Of a DNA stretch of 64,000 bases, positions 8,270-16,675 are shown in pieces; the stretch's first letter is position 1; the number at the start of each line of letters is the position of its first letter. The DNA lies in the NCBI RefSeq assembly GCF_023634025.1, contig NZ_JALJCW010000001.1, positions 124,001 through 188,000 of the forward strand. Reading direction: 5' to 3'. Position numbers and translations under genes: made by a program. The notes under the pieces were generated by a model that saw nothing but the letters and a program-made list of their open reading frames with translations, was not told the origin of the DNA and searched no databases. This DNA comes from Hanstruepera flava (GTDB lineage Bacteria > Bacteroidota > Bacteroidia > Flavobacteriales > Flavobacteriaceae).

Positions 8270-9742
8270 TTAGCCTTTCAACAATTTGTTCAATGTACTT
8301 TGTGATCCTTCACTACCCAATTCAACTGCTTTTTTATAACTATATATGGCATCTTCTTTTTGGTTGTATTTTAAGTAAGCTTCACCCAATGAATCCCATA
8401 AATTACCATCGTCAGGAAATAATTTCACATTCAATTTAAACAGTGCTAATGCCCAATCAGGCTGGTCTTCTTTTTTCAATCTGCTGTACCCTAACCTATT
8501 TAACACCGCATGATCGTTAAATTCAGTTTTAAGTTCTTTATTTAAAAAATCAGGTAGTTTTCCGGCATCAGATGATGGATTGGTTCTCATAAATTCATGA
8601 ATCATTTCATAAATATTTCTGGGAATGGGAGTAGCCTTATAATTGGTATCGAAAACCATTTTACCAATTTCTCTCGCTACGTTTTCTGATTCAGGTCCTA
8701 AAAACGCATTTGTGATGTATATGACCACGACATCATCGTCTATAAACCTCACAAAATCTGCAAAGTACAAGCCATTACTACCATTATGGGCAACGATTTT
8801 TGTGTCGCTATCACTTTTGGATATGGCCCATCCATAACCATAATACGATGTCATGTTATTATTTTCAGCCACATAGGCCGTTTCTTGGATCTCTCTAGTT
8901 TTGGAGGTTAATACTGCATTGTTAATTAAAGCATTATGCCACTTATATAAATCTTCAATGGTAGAGTGAATGTCACCTTTGCCTATGCTATACCAATGAT
9001 TGTCATTATAAGGTAAGTGCTGTTGGGTTGTCCCCCAATCTGTCCATGTCTCATCATCTCGATTATAATAGTATCCATGTGCGAGCAGCTCTGTATTAAA
9101 GGTGATGCTTTTATACCCTGTGCTTGTCATCTGTGCAGGTTCAAATAAATACTCCTGGAGAAAAGTATTATAGGTTTGTCCTGAAACCAACTCCAATATA
9201 ACCGTTAACATAATATAGTTGGCATTTGCATATTGGTATGTTGTGCCAGGTGTAGATTGTAATTCTGATTCAAAAAACTCTTTTAGAAACTGTTCCTTGC
9301 TAGCTTCATGATATCTAAAACCGCCTGTTCTATTAGATATTCCCGATGTATGCGTTAGTAATTGATGAATGGTTATATCCTTTTTATTGCTGGGTGTCTG
9401 ATTAAAATAGGAGCTTATTTTATCCGATGTTTTCATTTTACCTTGCTCTACCAATTTTAAAATAGCCGACGCCGTAAATTGCTTGGTTACAGAACCAATA
9501 TTAAAAACGGTTGCTGGTGAGTTAGGGATTTTATTGTCCCTGTCTGCCCATCCATAGCCTTTAGATAATACCACCTCTCCTTTTTTAGCAACCAAGACAA
9601 CTCCGGAAAAGCCATTTGTTTCGCTTGCCTCCAAATACGAGTCAACTCTGTTGAATAGTTCTTTATTGGCGCTTTGAGCAAAAGCATTTAACACTGAAAG
9701 CGTGATAAAAGCAAAAAATACTATTTTAATAGGTGATTTCAT
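8270..9742 (-). CDS. Exported serine hydrolase (class C beta-lactamase fold) with C-terminal TPRs
   Basis: About 490 residues from the ATG at 9742. This start gives a clean signal peptide (MKSPIKIVFFAFITL...AFAQS) and sits one base after the stop of a small upstream gene; a longer in-frame start would overlap that gene. Catalytic motifs are S84-V-T-K87, Y171-A-N173 and a later HNG triad, all intact. The last 100 residues form TPR-like helices (ALALFKLNVKLFPDDGNLWDSLGEAYL). Members are periplasmic DD-peptidases, esterases or beta-lactamase-like enzymes; the substrate is unknown. A paralogue of the same architecture lies at 39282-41000. Confidence 0.88.
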   Translation of the reverse strand: MKSPIKIVFFAFITLSVLNAFAQSANKELFNRVDSYLEASETNGFSGVVLVAKKGEVVLSKGYGWADRDNKIPNSPATVFNIGSVTKQFTASAILKLVEQGKMKTSDKISSYFNQTPSNKKDITIHQLLTHTSGISNRTGGFRYHEASKEQFLKEFFESELQSTPGTTYQYANANYIMLTVILELVSGQTYNTFLQEYLFEPAQMTSTGYKSITFNTELLAHGYYYNRDDETWTDWGTTQQHLPYNDNHWYSIGKGDIHSTIEDLYKWHNALINNAVLTSKTREIQETAYVAENNNMTSYYGYGWAISKSDSDTKIVAHNGSNGLYFADFVRFIDDDVVVIYITNAFLGPESENVAREIGKMVFDTNYKATPIPRNIYEMIHEFMRTNPSSDAGKLPDFLNKELKTEFNDHAVLNRLGYSRLKKEDQPDWALALFKLNVKLFPDDGNLWDSLGEAYLKYNQKEDAIYSYKKAVELGSEGSQSTLNKLLKG

Positions 9743-9743
9743 T

Positions 9744-9902
9744 TTATGATTGTTTTTTGTTTGATCCATATTCTAAAGCAGCGCCTATAGCAATGCCTAG
9801 TACAAACCATAATTGCATATTTGAGGTTACATACCCTATAATAGTGCCTAGTATGATTCCTATTCCTAATCTAACGCCTTTCTTACTTTTTTTAGTTTTC
9901 AT
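9744..9902 (-). CDS. Small membrane protein, 52 residues
   Basis: ATG at 9902, TAA at 9744-9746, one base before the ATG of the serine hydrolase gene. After a basic start (MKTKKSKKGVR) two glycine-rich hydrophobic stretches follow (LGIGIILGTIIGYV and LWFVLGIAIGAAL), so it is a two-helix inner-membrane protein with glycine-zipper character. A perfect -7 box (TACTTTTG) lies about 20 bases upstream, so the mRNA has a very short leader. I know no function. The tight coupling suggests it works with or is co-regulated with the hydrolase. Confidence 0.65.
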   Translation of the reverse strand: MKTKKSKKGVRLGIGIILGTIIGYVTSNMQLWFVLGIAIGAALEYGSNKKQS

Positions 9903-9920
9903 GTTCCATACTTTAGACTA

Positions 9921-9928
9921 CAAAAGTA
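9921..9928 (-). promoter_or_regulatory. Predicted -7 box for the small membrane protein/serine hydrolase unit
   Basis: TACTTTTG on the minus strand matches TAnnTTTG exactly. The implied start site is about 10 bases before the ATG at 9902. Confidence 0.5.
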
Positions 9929-9970
9929 ATGTTGGAAGTTTTTATGATCGTTCTAATTATGAAATCGGAA

Positions 9971-11776
9971 CTAATTTTTCAGGGTGCTTTTGATGTACGC
10001 ATTTGGTGTTATCCCTTCTATTTTTTTGAAAAACGTATTAAAGACTGTTTTAGAATTAAAACCACTATCATATGCTACAGCCATAATGGTCAAGCCTTTG
10101 TTTTCCTCTAAAAGAATACGCTCTTTAAACGCTTTTACCCTATAAGAATTTACATATTCTGAAAAGTTTTTCTGAAAGCCCATATTTAACAATTGAGAGA
10201 CATAATTTGCCGGAAGCTCCAGATAAGATGCCAAGTCCTTTAATGCCAGATCGGGATTTAGGTACAGTTTGTAATCTACCATAATCTGTTCTAATTCTTT
10301 ACTAAACCTTTCAATTTCGTTGGTATCCAGTAATGCCTGTTTGTACTTTTTATTTTGTTTGTAGTTGACATTATCTGGAATGGCTTTCAGCATGATGTCT
10401 TTAAATCCTTTATGATTTTTTAAAGGCTTAAGAATTGGTGATGGATTTAATAATAAAATTAATGGCAACCGTTTATGGTATGCTTGAGTAATTAAATCAA
10501 CTACTTTTTCATAATTACCTAACAAGGCATTAACTAATATCAAAAATGTAAAAGCCTTATCTACTAGCGCTGTTGTTAAATAAGTTTCTAATTCCTTTAA
10601 TCCATCATTACATTTTTCCATTTCATTGAGCTTTGCATAGCACATGGTTTCACCTCCTAATTTAGTGAGGTCTTTTACAGAAAAGCCTTTAAGCGAACCG
10701 AAATATGCTAAAGCTTCATGTGGTTTACCTGATAGTAACAAACAAAGCCCAATATAAATGGGTGGAAATGGTAACTTTGCGTCCAGCTCCAATGCCTTTT
10801 TTAAGAAAGGTATGGCTGTGGTGTATTCTTCTTGTAAGTAATATAAAAACCCCTTATAATGATGGTTGATAGCGGCATAAGGGTCTAACTGTAAGGCTTT
10901 GTCAAGATAATTACGTGCCGCATCTAACTTACCCTCAACCGTTAAAAAGTTAGAAATGGTTAAGTAAATATCGTCTGCCTGTTGAATCTCCAATGCCTTA
11001 TGGGCATGTTCGTAAGCTTTCTTAAGATTCCAGTTCTGCCAGCATTCTATCCAAGCTAAATTTAATTGAGACCGTGATGATTTTGGGTCTAACTCCAATG
11101 CCTTTAACAAAAAAGGCTGGGCCTTCTCGTAGGCTTCAAATGCAGGTAACAATCCCATGGTTCCCAAATTAACATAGGCTAGATTAATATCTAGATAGGG
11201 ATTTGAAAAATTGGGTGCTTTTTTTATGAGATTTTGAAGAATATTGATACCCTTTATAGAGTTTTTATAATCCAACTTCATGATGTAATACCTCCCTTTC
11301 AGATATTCTCTATAAATATCTACAGGAACATCAATAGGCTCTACTAGTTTATCTTGAATTTCAATATGCCCAATATGCTCCCGTAAACGCTCGGCAATAA
11401 ATAAGCTTATTTCATCTTGTACAGCAAAAATATCATCCAGATTTCTATCGAATGTTTCGGACCAAAAATGGAAATCTTCTGCCGTATCTATCATCTGTAC
11501 TGTGATACGCATTTTGGATTTAGCTAATCTTACACTACCTTCTATAAAGGTTGCTACATTAAGTTTTTCTCGAACCTCGCTAGTAGTAACTTGTCTATTT
11601 TTAAAGTAAAATGATGATGTTCTTGAGGTCACAGCCAAAGCTTTGATTTTAGCCAAGGCATTAATGACTTCTTCCGTTAAACCATCGCAGAAGTACTCGT
11701 TGTCCTTACTTTTACTCATATTGACAAAAGGCAAAACGGCTACAGTAGTTTTGTTTGCGGATGTATTAGAAGGCAT
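9971..11776 (-). CDS. AraC-family regulator with TolB-like and TPR domains
   Basis: 601 residues, no signal peptide or membrane segment. Residues 10-140 match the TolB-N/FlgO-like domain seen in adenylate-cyclase and CadC-type regulators (VAVLPFVNMS...YFCDGLTEEVINAL). About 150-420 are TPR repeats. The C-terminal 110 residues are an AraC double helix-turn-helix (FSEYVNSYRVKAFKERI, then TIMAVAYDSGFNSKTVFN). This architecture is common in Bacteroidota regulators, where TPRs are thought to sense protein or peptide partners. It is encoded next to the small membrane protein/serine hydrolase pair on the same strand and may control it. The ligand is unknown. Confidence 0.85.
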   Translation of the reverse strand: MPSNTSANKTTVAVLPFVNMSKSKDNEYFCDGLTEEVINALAKIKALAVTSRTSSFYFKNRQVTTSEVREKLNVATFIEGSVRLAKSKMRITVQMIDTAEDFHFWSETFDRNLDDIFAVQDEISLFIAERLREHIGHIEIQDKLVEPIDVPVDIYREYLKGRYYIMKLDYKNSIKGINILQNLIKKAPNFSNPYLDINLAYVNLGTMGLLPAFEAYEKAQPFLLKALELDPKSSRSQLNLAWIECWQNWNLKKAYEHAHKALEIQQADDIYLTISNFLTVEGKLDAARNYLDKALQLDPYAAINHHYKGFLYYLQEEYTTAIPFLKKALELDAKLPFPPIYIGLCLLLSGKPHEALAYFGSLKGFSVKDLTKLGGETMCYAKLNEMEKCNDGLKELETYLTTALVDKAFTFLILVNALLGNYEKVVDLITQAYHKRLPLILLLNPSPILKPLKNHKGFKDIMLKAIPDNVNYKQNKKYKQALLDTNEIERFSKELEQIMVDYKLYLNPDLALKDLASYLELPANYVSQLLNMGFQKNFSEYVNSYRVKAFKERILLEENKGLTIMAVAYDSGFNSKTVFNTFFKKIEGITPNAYIKSTLKN

Positions 11777-11999
11777 TAAAATGTATTATTGATTGGTTAC
11801 AGGGTGGGTTTAAAGATAGGAAAAGAAAAAAAGTAAACTATACAGATTCTCAAATTTGTTACATTTACAAGACTATTAGGCTATACATCCCTGGCACATT
11901 ATGTGACAAAAGATACAGAAGCAAAAATTAATATGTTGTAACTTGCTCTTTTAAAAACAGAGCTTAACCCTTTAGTTAAAAAAAAGATAACACATAGCC

Positions 12000-12875
12000 A
12001 TGGAAAACTATATAGATGCTTTTGTAAACGCCTTTATGGGAACAGTAGATTGGACCTGGCGCTCCATAATTTTTGAAGTGCCCTGGTACACCAACTATTT
12101 CTGGGGACTTATAGCCATATCGCTAGCCGTTTGGCTTTTGGAGATTGCTTTCCCTTGGCGCAAGGAACAGGCCATTTTTAGACGCGATTTTTGGCTGGAT
12201 GCCTTTTACATGTTTTTTAACTTCTTTATTTTCTCAATCGTAATAAGTGGGGTTTACGAAATATTAGGTTTAGTATTTGCCAACTTTAATATTACGGCTA
12301 AAAGTCTAGCCCTAATAGATATGTCCAATTGGCCGCTTTGGACACAATTATTGGTCTTTTTTATAATATTGGATTTTGTACAGTGGTTTACCCATGTGTT
12401 GTTGCACCGGTATGGGTTTTTATGGAAGTTCCATAAGGTGCACCATAGTGTAAAGGAAATGGGGTTTGCAGCGCATTTACGTTACCACTGGATGGAGAAT
12501 GTGCTTTATAAGCCCTTAAAAACCTTTGGCGTTATGATTATTGGCGGGTTTGAACCCGAACAGGCTTATGTGGTACACTTTATAACCATAGCCATAGGGC
12601 ACCTAAACCATTCGAATATTAAAATTACCTGGGGCCCTTTAAAGTATATCTTTAACAACCCGGTTATGCACTTATACCACCATGCCTACCATTTACCTGA
12701 AGGCAAGCACGGCGTTAACTACGGTATAAGTTTAAGCCTTTGGGATTATATTTTTAAAACCAATTACATTCCTGAAGATAGCGGTACCATAGAACTGGGG
12801 TTTGAAGGTGATGATACATTTCCGCGGGACTTTATTGGTCAAAACACCTATGGTTTTAAAAAGGGGCAGCGGTAA
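12000..12875 (+). CDS. Fatty acid hydroxylase/sterol desaturase family membrane enzyme
   Basis: 291 residues, with several membrane helices in the first 130. The di-iron histidine clusters are present: HVLLHRYGFLWKFHKVHH near 130-147, then HLRYHW and HLNH, and HLYHHAYH near 220. Family members hydroxylate or desaturate lipids at the membrane surface with O2. The full set of His motifs suggests an active enzyme; the substrate is unknown, with hydroxylated fatty acids or aminolipids the usual guess in Bacteroidota. It stands alone as a transcription unit. Confidence 0.88.
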   Translation: MENYIDAFVNAFMGTVDWTWRSIIFEVPWYTNYFWGLIAISLAVWLLEIAFPWRKEQAIFRRDFWLDAFYMFFNFFIFSIVISGVYEILGLVFANFNITAKSLALIDMSNWPLWTQLLVFFIILDFVQWFTHVLLHRYGFLWKFHKVHHSVKEMGFAAHLRYHWMENVLYKPLKTFGVMIIGGFEPEQAYVVHFITIAIGHLNHSNIKITWGPLKYIFNNPVMHLYHHAYHLPEGKHGVNYGISLSLWDYIFKTNYIPEDSGTIELGFEGDDTFPRDFIGQNTYGFKKGQR

Positions 12876-12895
12876 TAATTAGCGAATTACGGACT

Positions 12896-13012
12896 ACAAA
12901 AACAAAGAGCCTCACAAGGGTGAGGCTCTTCTCAATCAACCAAAAAACTATTTGCTATTAATCAATCTATTGGTTTGCTATTAAACTATAAAACCTATGA
13001 TTCTTTATAACA
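12896..13012 (-). ncRNA. Candidate small RNA A (orphan promoter-terminator unit)
   Basis: On the minus strand a perfect -7 box (TACCTTTG, 13016-13023) is followed after about 85 bases by a strong hairpin and a U-rich tail, with no gene of that strand between. The RNA body has two copies of a TTAATAGCAAA motif and a TTTTTTGG stretch just before the hairpin. Candidate RNA B at 13458-13552 has the same order of parts. The flanking protein genes are on the plus strand. I infer a regulatory RNA of about 110 nt; ends are approximate. Confidence 0.45.
12905..12930 (-). terminator. Intrinsic terminator of candidate RNA A
   Basis: An 11-bp perfect stem (12905-12915 with 12920-12930) and 4-base loop. 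The T-rich run (TTTGTTTTTG) follows on the minus strand. On the plus strand the hairpin is followed by CTCAATC, so it serves minus-strand transcription best. Confidence 0.7.
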
Positions 13013-13015
13013 CTA

Positions 13016-13023
13016 CAAAGGTA
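13016..13023 (-). promoter_or_regulatory. -7 box of candidate RNA A
   Basis: TACCTTTG on the minus strand, exact TAnnTTTG. The paired operators upstream are centred near -42 and -59 relative to the implied start. Confidence 0.5.
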
Positions 13024-13041
13024 CAAGGCTATTACCTGTTG

Positions 13042-13083
13042 CCATATGACACGGGATGTCTTATGACACCGCATGTCATATGG
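13042..13083. promoter_or_regulatory. Double operator: two GACA-N5-TGTC palindromes
   Basis: Two imperfect palindromes repeat with a 17-base period (ATGACACGGGATGTC then ATGACACCGCATGTC), and the outer arms CCATATGACA/TGTCATATGG form a further 10-bp inverted repeat. A third copy of the same motif lies at 13585-13603 at the same distance from another minus-strand -7 box. The spacing suits an activator dimer. It could also affect the plus-strand lipoprotein gene at 13159. Confidence 0.55.
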
Positions 13084-13158
13084 TAAACCCTGTTTGCAGC
13101 CACAAGGTTTTAATAATTATTTACTACATTTAGTTGTTAACCCAAAAAACAAAACACG

Positions 13159-13458
13159 TTGAAATACCTAAAGAGAACCCTTACCTTATGTGTTTTTGCA
13201 TTAGCACTAATGCAATGTAAAGACCAAAAAGACTATGACATTAAAGCCAGTGGTATTGTTCAAGAAAGTGGCATTACCAGTTACCAATATGGCACCCACA
13301 CTTTGGAAGGTGATACCTTTTATGCCCTAAAAAGTGATAGCATTGACTTGAATGACTACATGGGCAAATTAGTAACCATTGAAGGCCAAAGCATTTCAGG
13401 CTATCCAGTTGATGGTGGTCCTGACTTTATTTTGGTACTTACAATAAGCGAAGACTAA
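13159..13458 (+). CDS. Small lipoprotein of unknown function
   Basis: 99 residues from a TTG start at 13159; no ATG gives a complete signal sequence. The signal ends in a lipobox (ALMQC, Cys20), so it should be lipid-anchored. The rest is a compact beta-rich domain (residues 30-97) reminiscent of an OB fold (KLVTIEGQSISGYPVDGGP). I recognise no named family. A strong hairpin terminator follows 8 bases after the stop. Confidence 0.7.
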   Translation: MKYLKRTLTLCVFALALMQCKDQKDYDIKASGIVQESGITSYQYGTHTLEGDTFYALKSDSIDLNDYMGKLVTIEGQSISGYPVDGGPDFILVLTISED

Positions 13459-13552
13459 ATAAAAAGCCTTGCTACAGTAGCAAGGCCTTTTTTTACTAAC
13501 CAAAAAAAACTAACACTATCAATCAAATCTTTCTTATTCATTGATCTTTACA
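13458..13552 (-). ncRNA. Candidate small RNA B (orphan promoter-terminator unit)
   Basis: Same layout as candidate RNA A: operator centred near -42, -7 box TAGCTTTG (13556-13563), about 65 bases without a gene, a TAGTTTTTTTTGGTT stretch, then a 10-bp hairpin with a T-run on the minus strand (GGCTTTTTATTT). The hairpin also ends the plus-strand lipoprotein gene. Similar bases after the -7 box (CTTTGTA.TGT) suggest A and B are related. Size about 90 nt, ends approximate. Confidence 0.42.
13466..13486. terminator. Bidirectional hairpin terminator
   Basis: GCCTTGCTA pairs with TAGCAAGGC (9 bp, extendable by one pair). A T-run follows on the plus strand (CTTTTTTTT) and a shorter one on the minus strand (TTTTTATTT). 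It ends the lipoprotein gene and probably candidate RNA B. Confidence 0.75.
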
Positions 13553-13555
13553 GTA

Positions 13556-13563
13556 CAAAGCTA
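13556..13563 (-). promoter_or_regulatory. -7 box of candidate RNA B
   Basis: TAGCTTTG on the minus strand, exact TAnnTTTG, about 30 bases from the operator at 13585-13603. Confidence 0.5.
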
Positions 13564-13584
13564 ATTATAAAAGCGCTAGTTTTT

Positions 13585-13603
13585 TATGACATGGTATGTC
13601 GCA
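13585..13603. promoter_or_regulatory. Third copy of the GACA-N5-TGTC operator
   Basis: TATGACATGGTATGTCGCA shares the GACA-N5-TGTC core and GG centre with the two copies at 13042-13083. It is centred about 34 bases from the -7 box, near -42. It lies between candidate RNA B and the end of the patatin gene. Confidence 0.5.
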
Positions 13604-13625
13604 CTTGCCATGCCCAAACACAGTA

Positions 13626-15965
13626 TTAAGGAATACTTAATCGTAAGCCCACACTAAAGAACAGGTTAAACATATTCTCGTTATTCAGATAGGCAATATC
13701 AAAATTTACGGGGCCCAAAAGCGAATCGTAAGACAGCGTTGTCCCAGCAGAAAAAAGGAAGCTCGTGGTATTGGTGTCTATCCATTTACCATCGGGAGAA
13801 AATAGCTCCTTAAGATACGCATCAGCATCGCCAAAGCCCACCGATCCCATATTTAAATACGGTGTGGCATAAATATTACGCAGTATCTGGATTTGGGCAG
13901 CTGCACGAGCCATAATAAATTGCGTGACAATAAGTTCTGAATCACGCAGACCGTTAAATCTATAGGAATCACGTCTGTTGTGCGGCAAAAAGCCGCCCAG
14001 ATAATATTGGGCTCCCGAACCCAAAGCCACAAAAGACAAGTCACTGGAATCCCTACTATCAATAAAGGTTAACCCTGAATTGGCAGCAAGTACAAAGCTT
14101 ATCGATTTGTTTAACGGCAGTCGCTTTTCAAACGTAAGCGTAGTTTTGGTAAACCCATTGGTACTGCCATTGGTATTAAAGTCGTTAAATTGATCGTACT
14201 CTACATCTGCATGATTATATACTGATCTGGAAAGCCGTGCCATAATAAAAGTCCCTTGTGTTGGAAAGAAAACACTGTTTAAACTATTATGCTGAAAATA
14301 CACACTGATCTCCAAGTTTTTATAACTATAGCGTCTTAAATCGTATACATTATTGTTAATAGAAGGGTCGAGTTTGGGTTTTATTTTGGTGTATTCGTAA
14401 TTAAAATCCAACCCCACATAGTTATACAGTGTATGCAGGTCTCTATTAAACTGTAAATTCGATTTAAAGAAATTGCGTTTAAGCTCATCGCCTTTATTAC
14501 CAAATGAATAAAAACTCTGTCTGATTTTTTCGCCAAATAGCTGCGCGCGCCACCACCAATTTTTAGTATCGCCAATATTTTGTTGGTACTGTACCCTAAA
14601 CTTGGGCTGCTCGGCTATATCCAGCCCCAATAGCAACCTTGAGGAATGTCCTAAAATATTACGCCCTGTATAGTTTACTACCAAGCCCACTCCTTGATTG
14701 GTATCGTAATGCAAGGCTCCGCTTATTTGATTGGGTGACTTTTCGTACCCTGTTAAAATTAATATGTTTTGGCCATTTACAACCCGAACCCTATAGGTTA
14801 ATTGATAAAAAAGCTCGGTGCCCATAGCACGATCAACGGCTTTGCGCAAAGCCTTTGAAGTATAGGTCACTTGGGTCTTGAGCCCCATTCTGGCTTTAAC
14901 CAAACTTAAATTTTCTGGACTTATGTTTTCGTATGTAATTTCCGTAAACACCATTTCGTCCTTCGTATTGGGTAGTTTATGGTCGCGTTGAGGGAAAGGC
15001 ACAATTTGTTGGGCTAGCTTTTCCAGTTCTGGCAAACTATTATGGGTAGCAATTAAGCCTTGCTTGTAAATATCAACACCACTATTAAAGTCTTGAGTTG
15101 AATAGGTTAAATTGGGGTAATGATTTATTAAAACATCACACAGTGCTCTGTTTTCCGGCACCCGTAAATTACTGGTTAGCATAGAGGTTTGAAATAAAAT
15201 TGTCGCTATATTATCTAGCTTCTCTATGGGTTCCAGCCCACCACCTACATCGCTACCAATAATAATATCGGCTCCCATTTTCTTGGCAATATCTGTAGGG
15301 AAATTATTTAAAACACCACCATCTACCAATAAAACATCGTTATACCTAACCGGTTCAAACACACTGGGTATAGACATACTTGACCTTATGGCCAATAACA
15401 GAGAGCCTTCAGATAGGACAACCTCTTTTCCGTTGACCAAATCGGTTGATACAGAGCGAAAGGGAATGGATAGATCATCAAAATTAGTAACATCATAAAC
15501 CGGATATAAAAGGGCTGATAAAAACTCCCTTAAGTTTTGGTCCTTTAATAAAGCGGCCTTTATTTTAGGCCTGCCGTTTATAACATCAAAATTCACCAAG
15601 TATCTGCCAAACTCACTTTTCTCTTCAACACTAACATCGGTTAAAGACACCTCCCCTCCCAATAATTTATCCCAATCCACATTTTGGGTCATTTGGGCAA
15701 TACTATCACCAGAGTAGCCTGCCGCATACAATCCGCCAATAACACTCCCCATACTCGTACCAACAATTAAATCGGGTACAATACCCAAACTATCCAGTTT
15801 TTGCAATACGGGAATATGCGCAATACCCTTAGCGCCTCCTCCACTTAAAACCAAGGCTACTTTAGGTTTTTCTTCTTGTGAAAACGCTTGGAAAGAAGTA
15901 GCAAAAAACGCAATAAAAAGAAAAACTAAATAAATGGATTGGGTTGAAAAATGCGGTTTTAACAT
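13626..15965 (-). CDS. Patatin-like phospholipase with POTRA and outer-membrane beta-barrel
   Basis: 779 residues with a signal peptide (about 1-30). The patatin domain has the oxyanion motif GGGAKG (42-47), the nucleophile GTSMG (Ser71) and the DGG of the Ser-Asp dyad near residue 215 (LLVDGGVLNNF). A POTRA-like segment (about 330-390) leads to a BamA/surface-antigen-type 16-strand barrel. This resembles type Vd autotransporters (PlpD type), but many Bacteroidota keep the lipase at the outer membrane. It would hydrolyse phospholipid acyl chains. Single-gene unit. Confidence 0.9.
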   Translation of the reverse strand: MLKPHFSTQSIYLVFLFIAFFATSFQAFSQEEKPKVALVLSGGGAKGIAHIPVLQKLDSLGIVPDLIVGTSMGSVIGGLYAAGYSGDSIAQMTQNVDWDKLLGGEVSLTDVSVEEKSEFGRYLVNFDVINGRPKIKAALLKDQNLREFLSALLYPVYDVTNFDDLSIPFRSVSTDLVNGKEVVLSEGSLLLAIRSSMSIPSVFEPVRYNDVLLVDGGVLNNFPTDIAKKMGADIIIGSDVGGGLEPIEKLDNIATILFQTSMLTSNLRVPENRALCDVLINHYPNLTYSTQDFNSGVDIYKQGLIATHNSLPELEKLAQQIVPFPQRDHKLPNTKDEMVFTEITYENISPENLSLVKARMGLKTQVTYTSKALRKAVDRAMGTELFYQLTYRVRVVNGQNILILTGYEKSPNQISGALHYDTNQGVGLVVNYTGRNILGHSSRLLLGLDIAEQPKFRVQYQQNIGDTKNWWWRAQLFGEKIRQSFYSFGNKGDELKRNFFKSNLQFNRDLHTLYNYVGLDFNYEYTKIKPKLDPSINNNVYDLRRYSYKNLEISVYFQHNSLNSVFFPTQGTFIMARLSRSVYNHADVEYDQFNDFNTNGSTNGFTKTTLTFEKRLPLNKSISFVLAANSGLTFIDSRDSSDLSFVALGSGAQYYLGGFLPHNRRDSYRFNGLRDSELIVTQFIMARAAAQIQILRNIYATPYLNMGSVGFGDADAYLKELFSPDGKWIDTNTTSFLFSAGTTLSYDSLLGPVNFDIAYLNNENMFNLFFSVGLRLSIP

Positions 15966-16048
15966 AGCTGAATCTCAATATGCTAGTAAAAATAACAATT
16001 CATTTATAACTTCTGTTATCAAATTGTAATCTTTAGACCATTTGCTAT

Positions 16049-16675
16049 TTAAATAACATACCAAAACACCATAAAAAAATGGGATAGGGCTCCCGCTAAA
16101 ACAAATAGATGCCAAATAACATGGTTATACGGAATACGTTCTATGGCATAAAACACAATACCCAAGGTATAAAATAGTCCGCCAGCAAATAACCACAACA
16201 CACCTTTAGGCCCTAAAACTTCAGATAAATACGTAAAATCGAAGACAACCAACCAACCCATTGCCAAGTATAATACCAAGGACAAGGCTTCGTATTTACC
16301 CGTAAAGAATATTTTTAAGATAAGCCCCAATGCGGCAATACCCCAAACAATCCAGAACAACAACCAGCCTTTACTTTGCTCCAATAGAATTAAACATACC
16401 GGAGAATAGGTTCCTGCAATTAACAGGTAAATACTAATGTGATCTAAAACTCGAAAATAGTGCTTGTGCTTTTCGCGTTTTATGGCATGGTATAGGGTTG
16501 AAGCCGAAAACAATACAATTATTGATATACCGTAAATCACAACACTAAACAGACTGTACGGTGTTTTATTGGTATTAAAAACAATTAACAGAACAAGTGC
16601 TACAATTCCCAAAAGTGCAGCAATACCATGAGTTCCTGCATTAAGTTGTTCCTCTAATGGAGTTTGTTGACGCAT
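16049..16675 (-). CDS. Haemolysin III/PAQR family membrane protein
   Basis: 208 residues with seven predicted membrane helices. Conserved PAQR features are the N-terminal E-x-x-N-x-x-T-H-G (EEQLNAGTHG), STLYHAI, the HISIYLLIAGTY helix and the C-terminal HxxWHLFVLAGALSHF, which holds the putative metal-binding His residues. Family members are called haemolysin III, but a membrane hydrolase (ceramidase-like) role is suspected. Its ATG overlaps the stop of the DUF4294 gene by one base, so the two are translationally coupled. Confidence 0.88.
   Translation of the reverse strand: MRQQTPLEEQLNAGTHGIAALLGIVALVLLIVFNTNKTPYSLFSVVIYGISIIVLFSASTLYHAIKREKHKHYFRVLDHISIYLLIAGTYSPVCLILLEQSKGWLLFWIVWGIAALGLILKIFFTGKYEALSLVLYLAMGWLVVFDFTYLSEVLGPKGVLWLFAGGLFYTLGIVFYAIERIPYNHVIWHLFVLAGALSHFFMVFWYVI

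Noticed and set aside
13626-15965. Frameshifted or fused gene (patatin plus barrel)
   Set aside because: Patatin-POTRA-barrel proteins are an established architecture; the length and order are normal.
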